Source: Parasponia andersonii
Lineage: Eukaryota > Streptophyta > Magnoliopsida > Rosales > Cannabaceae
DNA: 64,000 nt
NCBI GenBank assembly: GCA_002914805.1
Contig: JXTB01000212.1
Coordinates: forward strand, 458,803 to 522,802
Direction of reading: 5' to 3'
The translations under genes were made by a program, and so were the position numbers. Positions 14,646-29,848 of the stretch are shown piece by piece (the stretch's first letter is position 1; the number at the start of each line of letters is the position of its first letter). Under the pieces are notes generated by a model. The model was not told where the DNA came from and searched no databases. It saw only the letters and a list, made by a program, of their open reading frames with translations.

Positions 14646-16049
14646 TATTTGTATTGTAATTGTGTTCTGTTACTTGCTATAATATCTGACTAGGTGATAG
14701 AGAGTGAAATTTAGAACTTAAGTAGAACCTTGTGTGTGAATAGGTTAACTCGGAAGAAGCGGCTGGCTATTGACTACTGACTAGTATGCATGCATAGTCC
14801 ACGAAGGTCTTCTCTCGAGGTGTCACCTTCATCAAGGAAGACTCTTCCAAGTCTTCTGGTTTTGTTGGAATAAATTACTCTCCACCACCACCACACATTA
14901 GTAACGCCTTATTTTCAATGAGAAAATTAACTAAATAAGAAAATTTTAGTAAATGCTAAAGACCATAACATATTAAGTTGTAATTATCCCTTGAAAAATT
15001 AAGCTTACTGCACTCGCAATTTTCTTTTAGAAAAATTATATGCTACACAATGTTCAATGGAGAGAAAGCACCATTCATATGGTGACTAACATTATTTACC
15101 GGATTGCATATTTTCTATATGGCAAGTCTTTAGACAGCAAATTTTCATAGATGCTACAACGTTAATTTAACTATTAGTACCAACTTTTTTTAGTGACGAT
15201 TGATGCTAAACTAAATTGTGAATTTTTTTTTAAAATGTAATCACATTTGAAGACCATGGGTAGTAGTCCTCGATTATGGCAAAAATTAAGACAAGCCCTT
15301 AGGCAAATTGGCCTATGTGCTGTCAAGACTAGGTAGATAGCGGACAATTTTCTAATAGCTGGCGAAATTTAATGTTACTGGAATTTTAATTAAATGCACT
15401 GATATAGTAATATACATAACATATATAGATACATAAATATGTTACGTATCAATTTGGTGGTCTAACTTTTCTTCGTCCTGATTGATCTTTAGGTTTTGTA
15501 TTTTCATTGGACTATCCACGGTCCAATGTCAAAAAATGTGGTCCTGTATAGTATACATTTTTTATTCCAATTTTGTCTGGAAACAGAGTAAGAGAAAATA
15601 ATACGTACATAGTAATTATCAAAGTAGAGTTCGACATTTATTTTTTCATTTATTCAGAATTTAAGAACAGATATGATTCAATCAACAGATTTTACAATGC
15701 ACTCTTATATAAAAGTCAAGTAATTAAGGGCAATAGCTAGCACGTATGTTGTAACTTACTTATAGAGAGCCATCCAATATAAAGTAAATTGGTTATATAT
15801 AGTACGGGTAATGTTAAAGAACTCCCCCAAAAAAACGGATAATGTTAAGTATCTCTATTATTGTAAAAACTTTCTAATGTCATTATATTATTGAATTATA
15901 ACTTCCTATAAAAGATTAAATGAAATAACATTTACAAAGATAACAACTCACATGCAACATTTGTCCATATTAAAAAATTAGCGTAATATTTAAGATCTTC
16001 ACCATTATAAGACTGCTCTGAATTATACAGCTTATTGACCCATCATTGT
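14646..16049. repeat. SRLK-2 upstream region and SRLK spacer, duplicated at 39754-41112
   Basis: From about 14766 the spacer matches the one at 39754-41112 over more than a kilobase. Shared words include CACACATTAGTAACGCC, ATTAAGTTGTAATTATCCC and GGGCAATAGCTAGCA. This is the unit spacer between tandem minus-strand SRLK genes. The SRLK-2 promoter lies at its left end. No independent gene is seen. Confidence 0.75.
14810..14826 (-). promoter_or_regulatory. Conserved upstream motif of SRLK-2
   Basis: Read on the gene strand this is GTGACACCTCGAGAGAA, differing in one base from the SRLK-1 motif at 4923-4939. It lies about 165 bases before the ATG. A role in transcription is inferred from its conservation in upstream DNA that is otherwise diverged. 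Confidence 0.5.
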
Positions 16050-19612
<3,563 letters not shown>

Positions 19613-19613
19613 T

Positions 19614-19618
19614 ACCTG
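19614..19618 (+). repeat. Left target-site duplication of the 19.6-kb element
   Basis: ACCTG directly precedes the left LTR. The right copy, ACGTG at 22841-22845, differs in one base. Joining the flanks across the element gives a sequence matching the 5' leader of pseudogene 4 at 56216-56230. Confidence 0.75.
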
Positions 19619-21750
19619 TGTAATAACCATGGAATAAAAATAAATAAAAAAAAAAAAGAAAATAAATAAATAAATAAATAAAAGGGTAAAAGACAAAAGG
19701 ATGGAGATTTTAGTTTATTAAATAAGGGCAATTAAGTAATTCAAAGAATTAGGAAACTCTGTAGGTAGAGTCTCTGACAGAAGAAAAAAAAAGAAAAAAA
19801 AAATTAATGCTCTGCAAAGAGAGAAGAGAGCAGCTGAAAGCTTGGAAGGAGGAGAAGGATTACAAAAGGTTGATTGTCAATTCTTTGAGGTAAAGAACTC
19901 CTCCTTATCAATTATCAATTAGTTATTTGGGATTCTTGGGGCTAATCTATCATCTAAGGTTTAGAATTTTTTTAAGTATCTTTTTGTTTCAGCTATGATT
20001 CTAGGGTTCATTTATATTTTAATTGGTTATTCTAGTTGTAAGGTTTAAAACAAGACCAAAATTATGTGATTTGGATGTCTAAATTTAAAGTTATAGATTT
20101 TTGATCTAGAATAGTAAAACGCAACAGTAACTGCAACTGGTATTTCTGGTGCTTCTGATAATCTAATAGGGTCATATTAGTTGGAAAGCTTAAAGCTTAT
20201 TAAGCTTTCTAACGGTATATAATTTATCAAAAACGGACTTATAACTAGAAAGATATAGCCTTTCAAAGTGAGCACTATGAATTTGAAAATTTTTTATAAC
20301 TTTCAACAATTAGAGTAAAATGTAACAGCGGTTTACTTAGCTTTGTGGGGCTTATCTATGGACCCTACAGCCATGTTCTTGGTATTTTTAGGACCCAAAT
20401 CACTTGTAGATATTGTCCTCCAAGTTTCACAATTTTTAGAATTAATTTAGAATTGCTATGAGTTTTTATGTCGAGATTATACAAGGTAATGTAGCGAATG
20501 TATCAAGTGTGCATGGCCAGCGGGTTAGACATTGTGTTAGGCATGATTTAAAGTACCTATTAAGTGTTTAATGATCATGTATGATTCTTATTATAATTAT
20601 AGGTTCTTGTGGTAACTAGCAATTTGTGATTGGATTGAGTAGACTAGTGAACACATAAGTAACCTTTCATCTTTATTAGTAACTTTTGTTTCACTTGAGT
20701 TAATATCTCTTTTGCTTTCTTTTAAAGAAAATTATGTTTGTAAATCTTAAACTTATTTTTAAGCAATTTATTAATAAATAAAAATTAGTTTGATAAGAGA
20801 TAACTATCTTTTAAATAAAATATGGATCAAGTTTATGTTTATTATTACTGTTAAATGATTTTAAAGTTGTTACTTTATTGATAAATATGAAAAGTATTTG
20901 TTAATTATTTTATAATTGAATGTATTAAAATACTTTTCAGTGATTATGTATATGGACCCAATCCACAGGGGTTATATGTAGACAGTATTGACCTAGCTGC
21001 ATGGTTAAATGTAGTAGATTCGTGATTCATACTCAGCTACAAGGGTAATCTGTAGTAAATTCGGACCCGGCTACAGGGGTTATTTGTAGCAGATTCGGAC
21101 CTAGTCACAAGGGTTAAGTATGGCCATAGTCCCCAAAACTGTAGAGTAGAATTTGAAAATGATATCGATTATTGAATAAGTTTGATACAATGAATTTTGA
21201 AACCTTCTATTTTGTTAAATTGATTTTTTAGTTAGTTTCATTTTCTCTTTTTAAAAATATTAATTTCGAAGTTAGAATTATTTTGTAAAATACTTACTAA
21301 ATATTTCAAATTATATATACTTGATCCAACTAGTAGAGGTTATTGGTTACTTACTGCGCTGTCGAGCTCATCCTTTTTATTCTTTAATCTTTTTCAGATT
21401 CGGAGAATAGTCAATAAATGGAACTCATATTTGAAGGAGGGAGATCGTTTGAAGACTCAAATTTTACTATTTATAGTTACTGTATTATTTGGTTTCCATT
21501 TTGAGATATTGTTGGTTATTTGAGGTATACTAGATTATTGTTATGGTTTTAGTTTATTTGTTATTGTGGATTTAGCAAATTGTTATTGATAGTTTAGATT
21601 ATTTGGTGTTTTGTTATGATGAGATATTTTGGGTGATAATAGATCTATTTGGATTTTTAATAACAATTAGATTCGAAGTCTTTCATATCAATGAGGTTTA
21701 TCCTTATGGGCATACGGTGGTGGCTATGTCCTTTGTCTTGAGGTGTGACA
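19619..21750 (+). repeat. Left LTR of the 19.6-kb Ty3/gypsy element
   Basis: This long LTR is bounded by TG and CA. It is followed six bases later by the primer-binding site. The block 21308-21750 is repeated at the right end of the element, which defines it as an LTR. Three ACCCxGCTACA(G/A)GGGTTA-like short repeats occur near 20955-21115. Confidence 0.7.
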
Positions 21751-22013
21751 ATTAAAATGATATCAGAGATTAGGCCATGATATTTTAAGATCTTGTCTAA
21801 GATTATGATTTTATTTAAGTTATGATATTTAGAACCTTCTTAAGATGTTGATTTTGTCTACCTTAAGTTATGATGATGATCTCATCTAAGATTAGAGTAA
21901 TAATTATTGTTAAGACATTAAGCTAGATAGTCGTAATCTTTCTCCTATTTTGTTTATTATCTTGTATATGACGTAATGTTAGGAAAATTTATTTTGCATT
22001 TGAAGGCTTAAAT

Positions 22014-22408
22014 GGCAGACAATAAGACTTTGGCAGACTTAGCCCGTGAAAATCGAACGGCTAATAGATAAGTTAGACAACAACAAGAGGCTCAATAAGA
22101 AGGAAATATCAATGATGGTGTTGGGAATATTCAAGGTGAACCACAACAAACTGGGTTGCATGCATTGATGGAAACCTTAGTTGGGTTGGTTCAACATCAG
22201 CAAACTCAACAAGAGATGTTACAAGAGCAACTACAATAGCAACAAAATACTATTAATCAGCGCAGGCAACCTACTGGAATGTCAGAATTTAAGAGATTCA
22301 CACCGCCAGCATTTGAAAGGGCAACTGACCCTCTAGAGGCTAAGAAGTGGTTAGCTGAAATGGAAAAGGCTTTTACTACCTTAGGTAGTACTAATGCTGA
22401 GACAGTAA
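22014..22408 (+). pseudogene. gag N-terminal remnant of the 19.6-kb element
   Basis: The frame from about 22014 encodes a Gln-rich region followed by FKRFTPPAFERATDPLEAKK, which matches the start of the retrotransposon gag domain of Ty3/gypsy elements. At least three in-frame stops (TAG/TAA) interrupt the Gln-rich part. The frame is cut off by the internal deletion at about 22409. It is non-functional. Confidence 0.75.
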
Positions 22409-22840
22409 CAACATTTATATATACTTGATCCAACTAGTAGAAATTATTGGTTACTTACTTGGCTGTCGAGCTCACCTATTTTATTCTTTAATCTTTTTCA
22501 GATTCAAAGAATAGTCAATATTTGAAGGAGGTAGATCGTTTGAGGACTCAAATTTTACTATTTAGAGTTACTGTATTGTTTGGTTTCTATTTTGAAACAC
22601 TGTTGATTATTTATGATATATTAGATTATTGTTATGGTTTTAGTATCTTTGTTATTATGGATTTAGCAAATTGTTATTGATCGTTTAAATTATCAGGTAT
22701 TTTGTTACGATGAGATATTTTGGGTGATAATAGATTTATTTAGATTTTTAATAACGATTGGATTCAAAGTCTTTCATGTTTATGAAATTTATCTTTACGA
22801 GCATGTGGTGGTTGCCATGTCATTTGCTTTCGGCGTGACA

Positions 22841-23679
22841 ACGTGTAATTAATTGTGTTGAGTTTCTTGCTACGTCTGCTTAGGTATTACGGAATGAAAC
22901 AGAAGATAGTTCAACCTTGTGTAAATAGCAAAGCTAGACGACACGGCTATTTGTTGACTTGTATCCATGCATGCATGTCTTCCCTCGAGGTGTTACCTTA
23001 ATAAAATATTAGGCTAGGCTCTATGTTTGGTAGAGTAATCGGTGGAATAGGGAAAGTGAGGAAAACATATTGGGTGGATATTAGAGGAGAGAGAAAAATT
23101 TTATAATTTGCTAGATTGTAATTTTACTAAAATCCTATTTTCTTTTCTTCTCATGTAAAAAAAAAAAAAAAACATAACATAACATTCTCATCTCTCTCTT
23201 TTACCTTTTATTTCCTCTGTATCCAAAAAGGTCTTCCGTTTTGTTTGCATATCTCGTTACTGCTCAATGAGGCTATGGCTGAAGCATTATTTATTGCTTA
23301 ATGGGATCTTTAGGTTCAATAATGCTATGACTAAAGCATCATTTATAAAATATTATTAATCATAAAAATTCCGTTGTATTTATAAAATGTGTGAATGTTT
23401 TTTGTTTTATAAAATACGTAATTAGCAAAATAGTAAATAAGAGTTTTCATTTATAGAAATTTAGTAAGAATAAAATTGAAAATAAACTTTTTTAGATAAA
23501 AGGGAAAAAAAAAACAATAAGTTTAAACATATCACATTGTCGTCCACCGTCGTTTTCCTCATTTTCTCTATTATAATTATAGATCTCAAGTAATAGGTAT
23601 GAGGTATGTTTAATGAATGCTGTTAAACTAGCACATAACATCCATTCAATACAAAAAATGATAATTAAATAGATATATA
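22841..23679. other. Displaced upstream region of pseudogene 3
   Basis: Right of the element the 5' leader and promoter of pseudogene 3 resume (22846 onward), including the conserved motif. From about 23235 the DNA matches 57728-57960 upstream of pseudogene 4 (for example ATCTCGTTACTGCTCAA). No gene is seen. Confidence 0.6.
22980..22996 (-). promoter_or_regulatory. Conserved upstream motif of pseudogene 3
   Basis: On the gene strand it reads GTAACACCTCGAGGGAA, two changes from the SRLK-2 copy. Without the inserted retrotransposon it would lie about 145 bases upstream of the ATG. With it, the distance is about 3.4 kb. Confidence 0.45.
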
Positions 23680-23795
23680 GAATAATGATAATTTGTAATC
23701 ATAATACACCATATAAAGTTTTGGAAACAATAATAAAGAATAATGATAATTGGTAATCATAATACACCATATAACGTTTTGGAAACAATAATAAA
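23680..23795. repeat. 58-bp tandem duplication
   Basis: The unit from 23680 to 23737 recurs from 23738 to 23795 with two or three changes. It includes GTAATCATAATACACCATAT. No function is suggested. Confidence 0.8.
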
Positions 23796-23848
23796 GAATA
23801 CAATCCTGCAATTTAAAATCTAAATATTAGTCAGCGTTAAGAAACGAC

Positions 23849-23918
23849 TGAGTTAAATGCACTAGATCGTATATGTGGTTTTCTGAGTTAAATGCATTAG
23901 ATTGTATATGTGGTTTTT
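23849..23918. repeat. 35-bp tandem duplication
   Basis: TGAGTTAAATGCACTAGATC at 23849 and its near copy at 23884 give two units of about 35 bases, each ending in TATATGTGGTTTT. Confidence 0.75.
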
Positions 23919-23929
23919 TTGATAAAGTG

Positions 23930-24426
23930 TGACCTCTTCCGAATAAGTTAGGTCCGACCAGCAAAAAAAAGAAATTAGATCAATTTTCTCCAAATGGGTA
24001 ATCTACGAAGAGAAAGAAACAAGCTTCTGAATAAATACCAGACAATCAATTCTATTTAAAAATGTTACCCGATTTTGTATTGTTACTAGAAATTGTATTT
24101 TCTGATTATGTATTTTCCTGTTTTCATAATTGAAAAATATTGAGCCACCCTTATCTATATAAAGGGATTTAGTCTCATAGATTTTCACGACATAATCACT
24201 TTATTATACATTTTTTGTAATTATTTCTTTGCTCTCATTTTGAGACTTAGAGAAACTCTTATATTTCTCCAGATTATAAAGAAAAACAGTGGACGTAAGC
24301 TCATCTTTTTTGGAGCTGAACCACTATAAAATTCTTATCTCTTTATTTGCTTTAATCAACCATTTTCAAGCACAAATCATATTTTACAATTTCTTAAATT
24401 CGTTGTTGACAAAACCTCTGTCAACA
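23930..24426 (+). repeat. Probable solo LTR of a Tat-related retrotransposon
   Basis: The plus strand matches the coding-strand LTR of the two Tat-type elements in this window over most of its length. Shared words are GACCTC(C/T)TCCGAA, TCTATATAAAGGGA, CTCATCTTTTTTGG and GCTGAACCACTATAAAATTC. It ends GACAAAACCTCTGTCAACA, the same kind of LTR end. No gag or pol follows, so it is a solo LTR or a fragment. It is much more diverged than the complete copies. The left boundary is uncertain by some tens of bases. Confidence 0.7.
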
Positions 24427-25499
24427 AATATCGTGATAAATTATTTTTATTAATTAATGTATGAACTAATAAATTATTAATTTAACAAGTTACAATTGTT
24501 GACTATATAGGCAATCGGCTATCTTATCTAGAGATTGTTTTAGTGTTTTAACTTTAGTTACTAAACATTTGACTTATACTAAGAATCGGTTCTTGTTATC
24601 GCAACACATACACAATCGTGTGGTATAGTTTGCAACAAACAATACGTTGCTTGGCACATCGCAGTTTGTCTTCACGTCTTATTTTGGGCCTGATTGTTGG
24701 TCCAAAATCATAATTATTAGTCAGGCTATACCTGCAAGTACAGTAGCAAGCCTACCCCAAGCAACATTAGCCTACTCTCCCACACGCGCACTTTCCTGCG
24801 CTTCACGACGATCACGTAACATAATTTTTTTTTTTTCATTTTTTTGTGCATTTCCTTGCAGTCCCACTCCAAATGAGTTGTTGATTAGTGAAAATTAGGT
24901 CACCTGCAACGTTTTTAGAAAAGAACCGGTAAAATACCGTGGGTTCAGCTTTCTCTAGATTCGGTACTATATTGTTTAGAAAAATATTATTTTTTAAAAA
25001 AATTTTAGAAAAATATTATTTTTAAATAATAATTAATAATTGATAATCAGTACCAATTAATTTCAGTTTTCGTAATTATTAATCAAAAATATTTATAACT
25101 CACAACTAATAACCAGTTTTCAAACACTAGTAATTATTTTAAAAATAGTATTTTTTTTAACAATTTTTTTAAAAATAGTATTTTTAAAAAAAAAATTAAA
25201 AAATTATATTTTTTTAAAAAAAAATAGAGAAATTAGAAAAAAAAAATCCTCATTTGTAATTTTTTTTTTTTTTTTTGTTTTTGCAGGTAGAACTGTTAGA
25301 AACCCGGTTGATTACTATTGGTCGAAGTCCTGGCCCAAACATCTTTTCAGGACTGTCTCGCTATCTAAGTTAATCGGCAGGGCGGGTCTCAGTTTTTCTT
25401 GATTTAGTAAATGAGTTAAACTACAACCGTTAAGATCAAAATAGCACAATCTCCACCGCTTTTGATCTGAATGGCGTAACCGTACCGTATTGAGGACTT
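24427..25499. other. AT-rich intergenic DNA, no gene seen
   Basis: Between 24980 and 25275 the DNA is nearly all A and T, with repeated (A/T)GAAAAATATTATTTTT words and poly-T runs. The stretch 24640-24900 is more GC-rich with an open frame that I do not recognise and do not call. No transposon ends are convincing. Confidence 0.45.
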
Positions 25500-26081
25500 T
25501 TCCTCTTCTCTTACATATCCTTGTGACCAAAATGTTGAATCCCATCTTTCTTGAGACTTGGGCTTGAACCCTTTTTAGGCATTGGCATACTGTAGTAGTT
25601 GCTATGACACAGAGACCATAGTTGTCACAGTAATCTCTAGGAAGTGAATAATATGTCTGCCATTTTCGCTTGTTCTCTGTCCTTGTCCATCGGTCGCTGG
25701 TGTTAGATGTGGAATTCAGGACTATCATTGGGATCAACTCATTTTTTTTTGGCTCAAGATCTACTACTTAAATATTCATTATTTTTTTATAACGTATTTG
25801 ATGTGAAATTTGAAATCTATATTCACAACGATTCTAGTACGTGGAAGCTTTTCAAGACCCACACATATATGAATTAGGTCGACTCTAAATACTAAATGTA
25901 ACACTATTGAGCCTCACCCAAAAATGCTAGTTTGAAAGTAATTTTGGGCTCAAGTACCACCACTTAAATATTTATGATATTCTCAAAATAAACTTGACGT
26001 GGAACTTAGGGCTTTATATCATCATTGTTGTCAACAAAGCTAAAATCAAAAATAGGATTAGGCCTTAAATATGAGTCCTAG
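25500..26081 (-). pseudogene. SRLK exon-1 remnant 5
   Basis: The minus strand holds a fragment of the SRLK ectodomain. LRPNPIFDFSF lies near 26030-26065, interrupted at about 25738-26010 by roughly 270 bases of foreign sequence. It continues through MIVLNSTSNTSDRWT, YYSLPRDYCDNYGLC and VCQCLK to about 25505. There are frameshifts in the EGF-like part. The upstream lectin end is cut by the Tat-type element at 26082. No kinase exons are seen to the left, so this is an exon fragment only. Confidence 0.8.
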
Positions 26082-26730
26082 CGTTGATAGAGGTTTTGTC
26101 AACAATAAATTTAGAAAAATTGCAAGACGGGCTTGTGTGAAAAGGATTATCAATCAAAGCAAATAAAAAGGTAAGAATTTTATAGTGGTTCAGCCCCAAA
26201 AAAGATGAGCCTACGTTCACTGTTTTTCACTATTTTCTGGAGAATTACAAGAACTCAAAATTATAATGTGTTGTCCGGAAAGAAGAAGAAAAAGTTAAAA
26301 AGGTTCTCTCAAAAATTCCTCAGCCTCTCAAGATCAGAAAAAGTCCAAGATTCCCTTACTGAAACATTGAACTCCCTTTATATAGATGAGGATAGTTCAA
26401 TGTTCCCAATTATAAGAATGAGTAACTATACAATCAGGCAATACAATTTGAGTAACAATATAACTGGGTAATCACTTAAATAAAGTAACTGGTCGATCTT
26501 TCAAGAGAAACATTTGTTTCCCTCTCTTTGTAGGTTACCCGTTTGACAAAGCGTAAACTAGTCTACTTTCCATTCTGATCGCACTTAACTTGTTCGGAGG
26601 AGGTCGCACGTAACTCTTTCGGAAGAGATCGCATTAACTAATGCGGTTGAAGTCGCATGCAACTTTTTCGGAAGAAATCGCACTTAATCCTACTCATGCG
26701 ACCTGACATAGGATTTTAGACCGCACAACA
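26082..26730 (-). repeat. 3' LTR of Tat-type copy 1
   Basis: 649 bases. On the element strand it begins TGTTGTGCGGTCTAAAATCC and ends CTATCAACG, where the usual terminal CA has mutated to CG. A TATA box-like TATATAAAG lies near 26380 on the element strand. The polypurine tract AGCTGGGGGGCAA abuts its inner end. Confidence 0.9.
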
Positions 26731-27739
26731 ATTGCCCCCCAGCTCCATTAGTTCTTCAGGACAAAATAGAGCTTCCTTCTAATGTAAGTGCAAGCTTAAA
26801 AAATGTGACGTCATGACCTAGACTTAAGACCCTTGAAGAGTCGAAGAGTCGCCAGATCTCAAATCTCACATTTTTCAAGATCACGCGCACCTTTGTCTGA
26901 CAGATGAAAACATGTGTCATCTTTTCTGAGAAGAATAGCAACACTCGAGGAGACTCAATGATAGCGATGATGCCAGCTGTCGTCTCAAATCAAATTGTTT
27001 CAAATTTCTGAAAAGATATCGATTAAATTTCAAAAAAATCAAATCCCGCGTGAACGTCGGCCTTTAGATCTGAAAATTAAATATATTGATCTGCGGTTGT
27101 GATTTAGCGATGTTTGAGAGATAAATATCGGAAATCAATCCGCTTTTTCATTATAAACTCTATCGTCTTCCATCTTTCAAAAACCCAAATCATTTCAGAG
27201 CAACTCCTCCAGCATCGTTTCGTTCTTCATCTTACACAATTCTAGTATCTTCTCCGACGGAGTTATCACAATCCTTCAGACCATATTTCAATCCCTTTGT
27301 TTTCGAAGAAAGGTTAGTATATTTCTTCTCTCCTATTATTCTTCGTCTGTCTCGAAAAAACTTATTCGCAGTTTTTATTTCTAGGAATTGAAACAAACTG
27401 TGGAGTCCAAATAACCTGAATAAGAACCCATCCCATATTCGGATAAACTGGAATGGGGATTTTTCAGATCCCCTTTACTGGTTCGTAGAATAGACTCTTT
27501 TGTTTAGATAATGGACGAAGACGAACTCGTAAAAGAGTTTTTAGAGTCTAAAACCCTATTTATTTATTTATTTTTGACGAACTGCTCGAGCAATTTTTAT
27601 GAATCCGTAGATCGATCAGAAAAAATTCGATGAGCTTGTTTGTTAATACATTCCTAGGATGAACCCCCAAAATTTGCTTGCATATAGCGAAGATCCTTGA
27701 TGCTCGCATAGGACTAAACCCATCTGTATTTCTTTTCAG

Positions 27740-29848
27740 ATGTCTAGTAGTAAGGATTTTAGGGAAGGGAATGCATTCTCAGGAGAATCTGAGAACTCCA
27801 GTGTTAGCTCCATAAACCTTGAAGATTACCTTGAGCCAGAACTTGAAGTAGAGATAACCGGGGTCAGGCAAAATAATCCTCGCATAGGCAACCTCCCTCA
27901 AGACCAGTGGCCTCGGCATATCAGGGATGCCCCTGCCTTTGCAACGGACTATCAATACGTAGAGGGGAATTGGTCATGTACCAATATAAGGACGAGCTGC
28001 GCAACGAACAAGCTCAGCAAAATCGTGTGCAACTATAAGATTGCCATCCCTCTTCATCTTCCCATGGAATTCAATCGACCACACACACTACTACGTGGAA
28101 TTGCCTTATTTTCTGAAGCAGTTCTCAAATGCGGTGTCCATCTCCCACTTCATCCATATATAAAATCAGTCATCGACTATTATGGGGTCGTCCATTTCCA
28201 ACTGACTCCAAATACATATAGATATATGGTAGGTTTGTACATACTTTACCACAAATTAGGTTTAGACTCCCCCACTCCTGAAAAGTTCGCTTGGTTTTAC
28301 CAAGTGAAATCAAACCCGTCAGATTTTGGCTTCTTTTATGCGAGCAAGTGGTCGAACTAGGTAATAAAAATAATTTACGGGGTTTGCAACAACATGGAAA
28401 AATGGAAAAATCCATTTTCCCACTTTGACTATGCGGATAACGGCTTCTTTCAAAATCCTGGTAGGTAGCTTCTCAATTTATCGTCTTTTTCTGTATTATC
28501 ATATTTATCCTGATCGCACTCGTATATCATTGCAGGCAACAGGGAACGGCCCGGACTTTCCAGGGAATAGCTGGCAAGGGTGTATAAAATCAACAACCTT
28601 CCAATTGAGGAATTTGATTGGAAGAAGCTTGGGACTTCCAGGAACCTGGTCGCTTGCGGTTTGCTTCCAAAGGGAGCTGCGTTCCCTGAACCCCCCGTCC
28701 GTTCGTCCAGACCTTCGAGCTCGAAGAAAAAGAAGCCGAGGAAGCAGACGGATAAGAGTACCTCGTCTTCCAAACCTAGGAAACGAAAAGCACCTGCCAC
28801 CCCTTCAACTTCGGAACCATCTTCTCTAGAAACAACATCGCCACCAGCTCCTCAACCAGCTCCTCAACAGCAAGTAGGTAATCATATATATATATATACA
28901 CATATTTTAACCTTCATTGTATTATGTCACCTCGCCTACTGACATATCTATAGAGAGATTGTTATTTGTAGCGGCCTGTGAGCACCACCTTCCACTCTCG
29001 GGTCCATGGCAAAATCTAAGACACCCGAGAGCACTCCTCCATCGTCATCGAAAGGGAAAGAGAAGGTCGATAATTCCAAAAAATAAAAAGTCGCCTTCGA
29101 GAACATCCTGGCAAGCTCGCCTCCTCCACAGCCTCAAATAATGAGACATCCCGAACCATCCAAGGAGACTGCCACCACTTCGGAGCCAAACCTGGTAGAT
29201 AAGGACGAGGAGCTCTTCGCGCTCCTCAATCAATTACCGGAGAAGGTTGGTATGAGCGCAACCTTCATTGATCGCTTCACTTCCGAAGAGGGCTGGGAGA
29301 TGATGAAGCGACGATCTGCCAAGGTTGCCTTCGGTTCTGTGATGAGGATGCTGGCAAATGTAAGCACCTTTTATTCTCTCTTCAATGTATTATTTCTTGG
29401 TATTAATGGTTATATTTTCAGACTGCGGCTGCTGCTGTCCTAAGGCATGACCCGATCTTTGAATGTTTGGAAAAGGCCGAAAGAGTTGAAGAGATATCCC
29501 AAGTATTCAAGAAGTCGGAGAAAGCTCGGTAGGAGGAGAAAAAAGCTTTTGACTTGGAGAGGCAGCAGCTGCTCGAAGGCCTGGTCAAGGAGAAGCTCGA
29601 GAAGGAGAATCTCGAGGAGAAAGTCAAAGAGCTCGAGAAAACTATCTCCGAGCATCCGGATCACATGAAGGAGGCGACAACAGAGGCGGTTCATAAGGCT
29701 ATTGAAGAGTTCAAGGCAACCGAACTCAAAGAGCTCCAAGATAAAGCCAGCGACATCGCCTCGTCGACCATTATTCTTAACATCTTCTGCGAGCATCCGG
29801 ACTTTGACTTCTCTATCCTTGGCAAGGACGTGGTCGAGCTTGTCTAGT
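27740..29848 (+). pseudogene. Antisense extra gene of Tat-type copy 1 (Transposase_28/PF04195-like, spliced)
   Basis: This plus-strand gene runs against gag-pol. The first coding exon (27740-28460) holds an acidic N-terminus, then the domain of plant 'putative gypsy type transposon' proteins, with LHPYIKSVIDYYGVV and ILYHKLGLD. An acceptor CAG directly precedes the ATG. Introns with GT-AG ends and fitting phase are at 28461-28535, from 28874, and at 29360-29421. Exon 2 is basic (KKKKPRKQ, KPRKRKAP). The last exon is a coiled coil rich in Glu and Lys (about 29554-29700). In-frame stops occur after KWSN near 28359, in exon 2 near 28572, near 29083 and at 29530, so this copy is dead. The function of such genes is unknown. 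Confidence 0.8.

Larger units (their letters stand above)
19619..22840 (+). mobile_element. Decayed Ty3/gypsy LTR retrotransposon with a large internal deletion
   Basis: The left LTR runs 19619-21750 (about 2.1 kb, starting TGTAATAACC and ending GTGTGACA). A primer-binding site follows at about 21757: TGATATCAGAGATTAGGCC, close to the initiator-Met type TGGTATCAGAGC. The gag start follows at about 22014. Only the last 430 bases of the right LTR remain (about 22411-22840), aligning to 21312-21750. Everything from mid gag through pol to most of the 3' LTR is deleted at about 22410. The long LTR, the primer site and the gag suggest a chromovirus (Tekay-like), which is my inference. It sits six bases upstream of the ATG of pseudogene 3, in the opposite orientation. 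Confidence 0.8.

Noticed and set aside
23680..23918. CRISPR-like array
   Set aside because: These are two short adjacent tandem duplications without spacers, in a plant genome.
28450..28800. Minus-strand 116-codon frame in Tat-type copy 1
   Set aside because: It is a shadow of exon 2 of the plus-strand extra gene.
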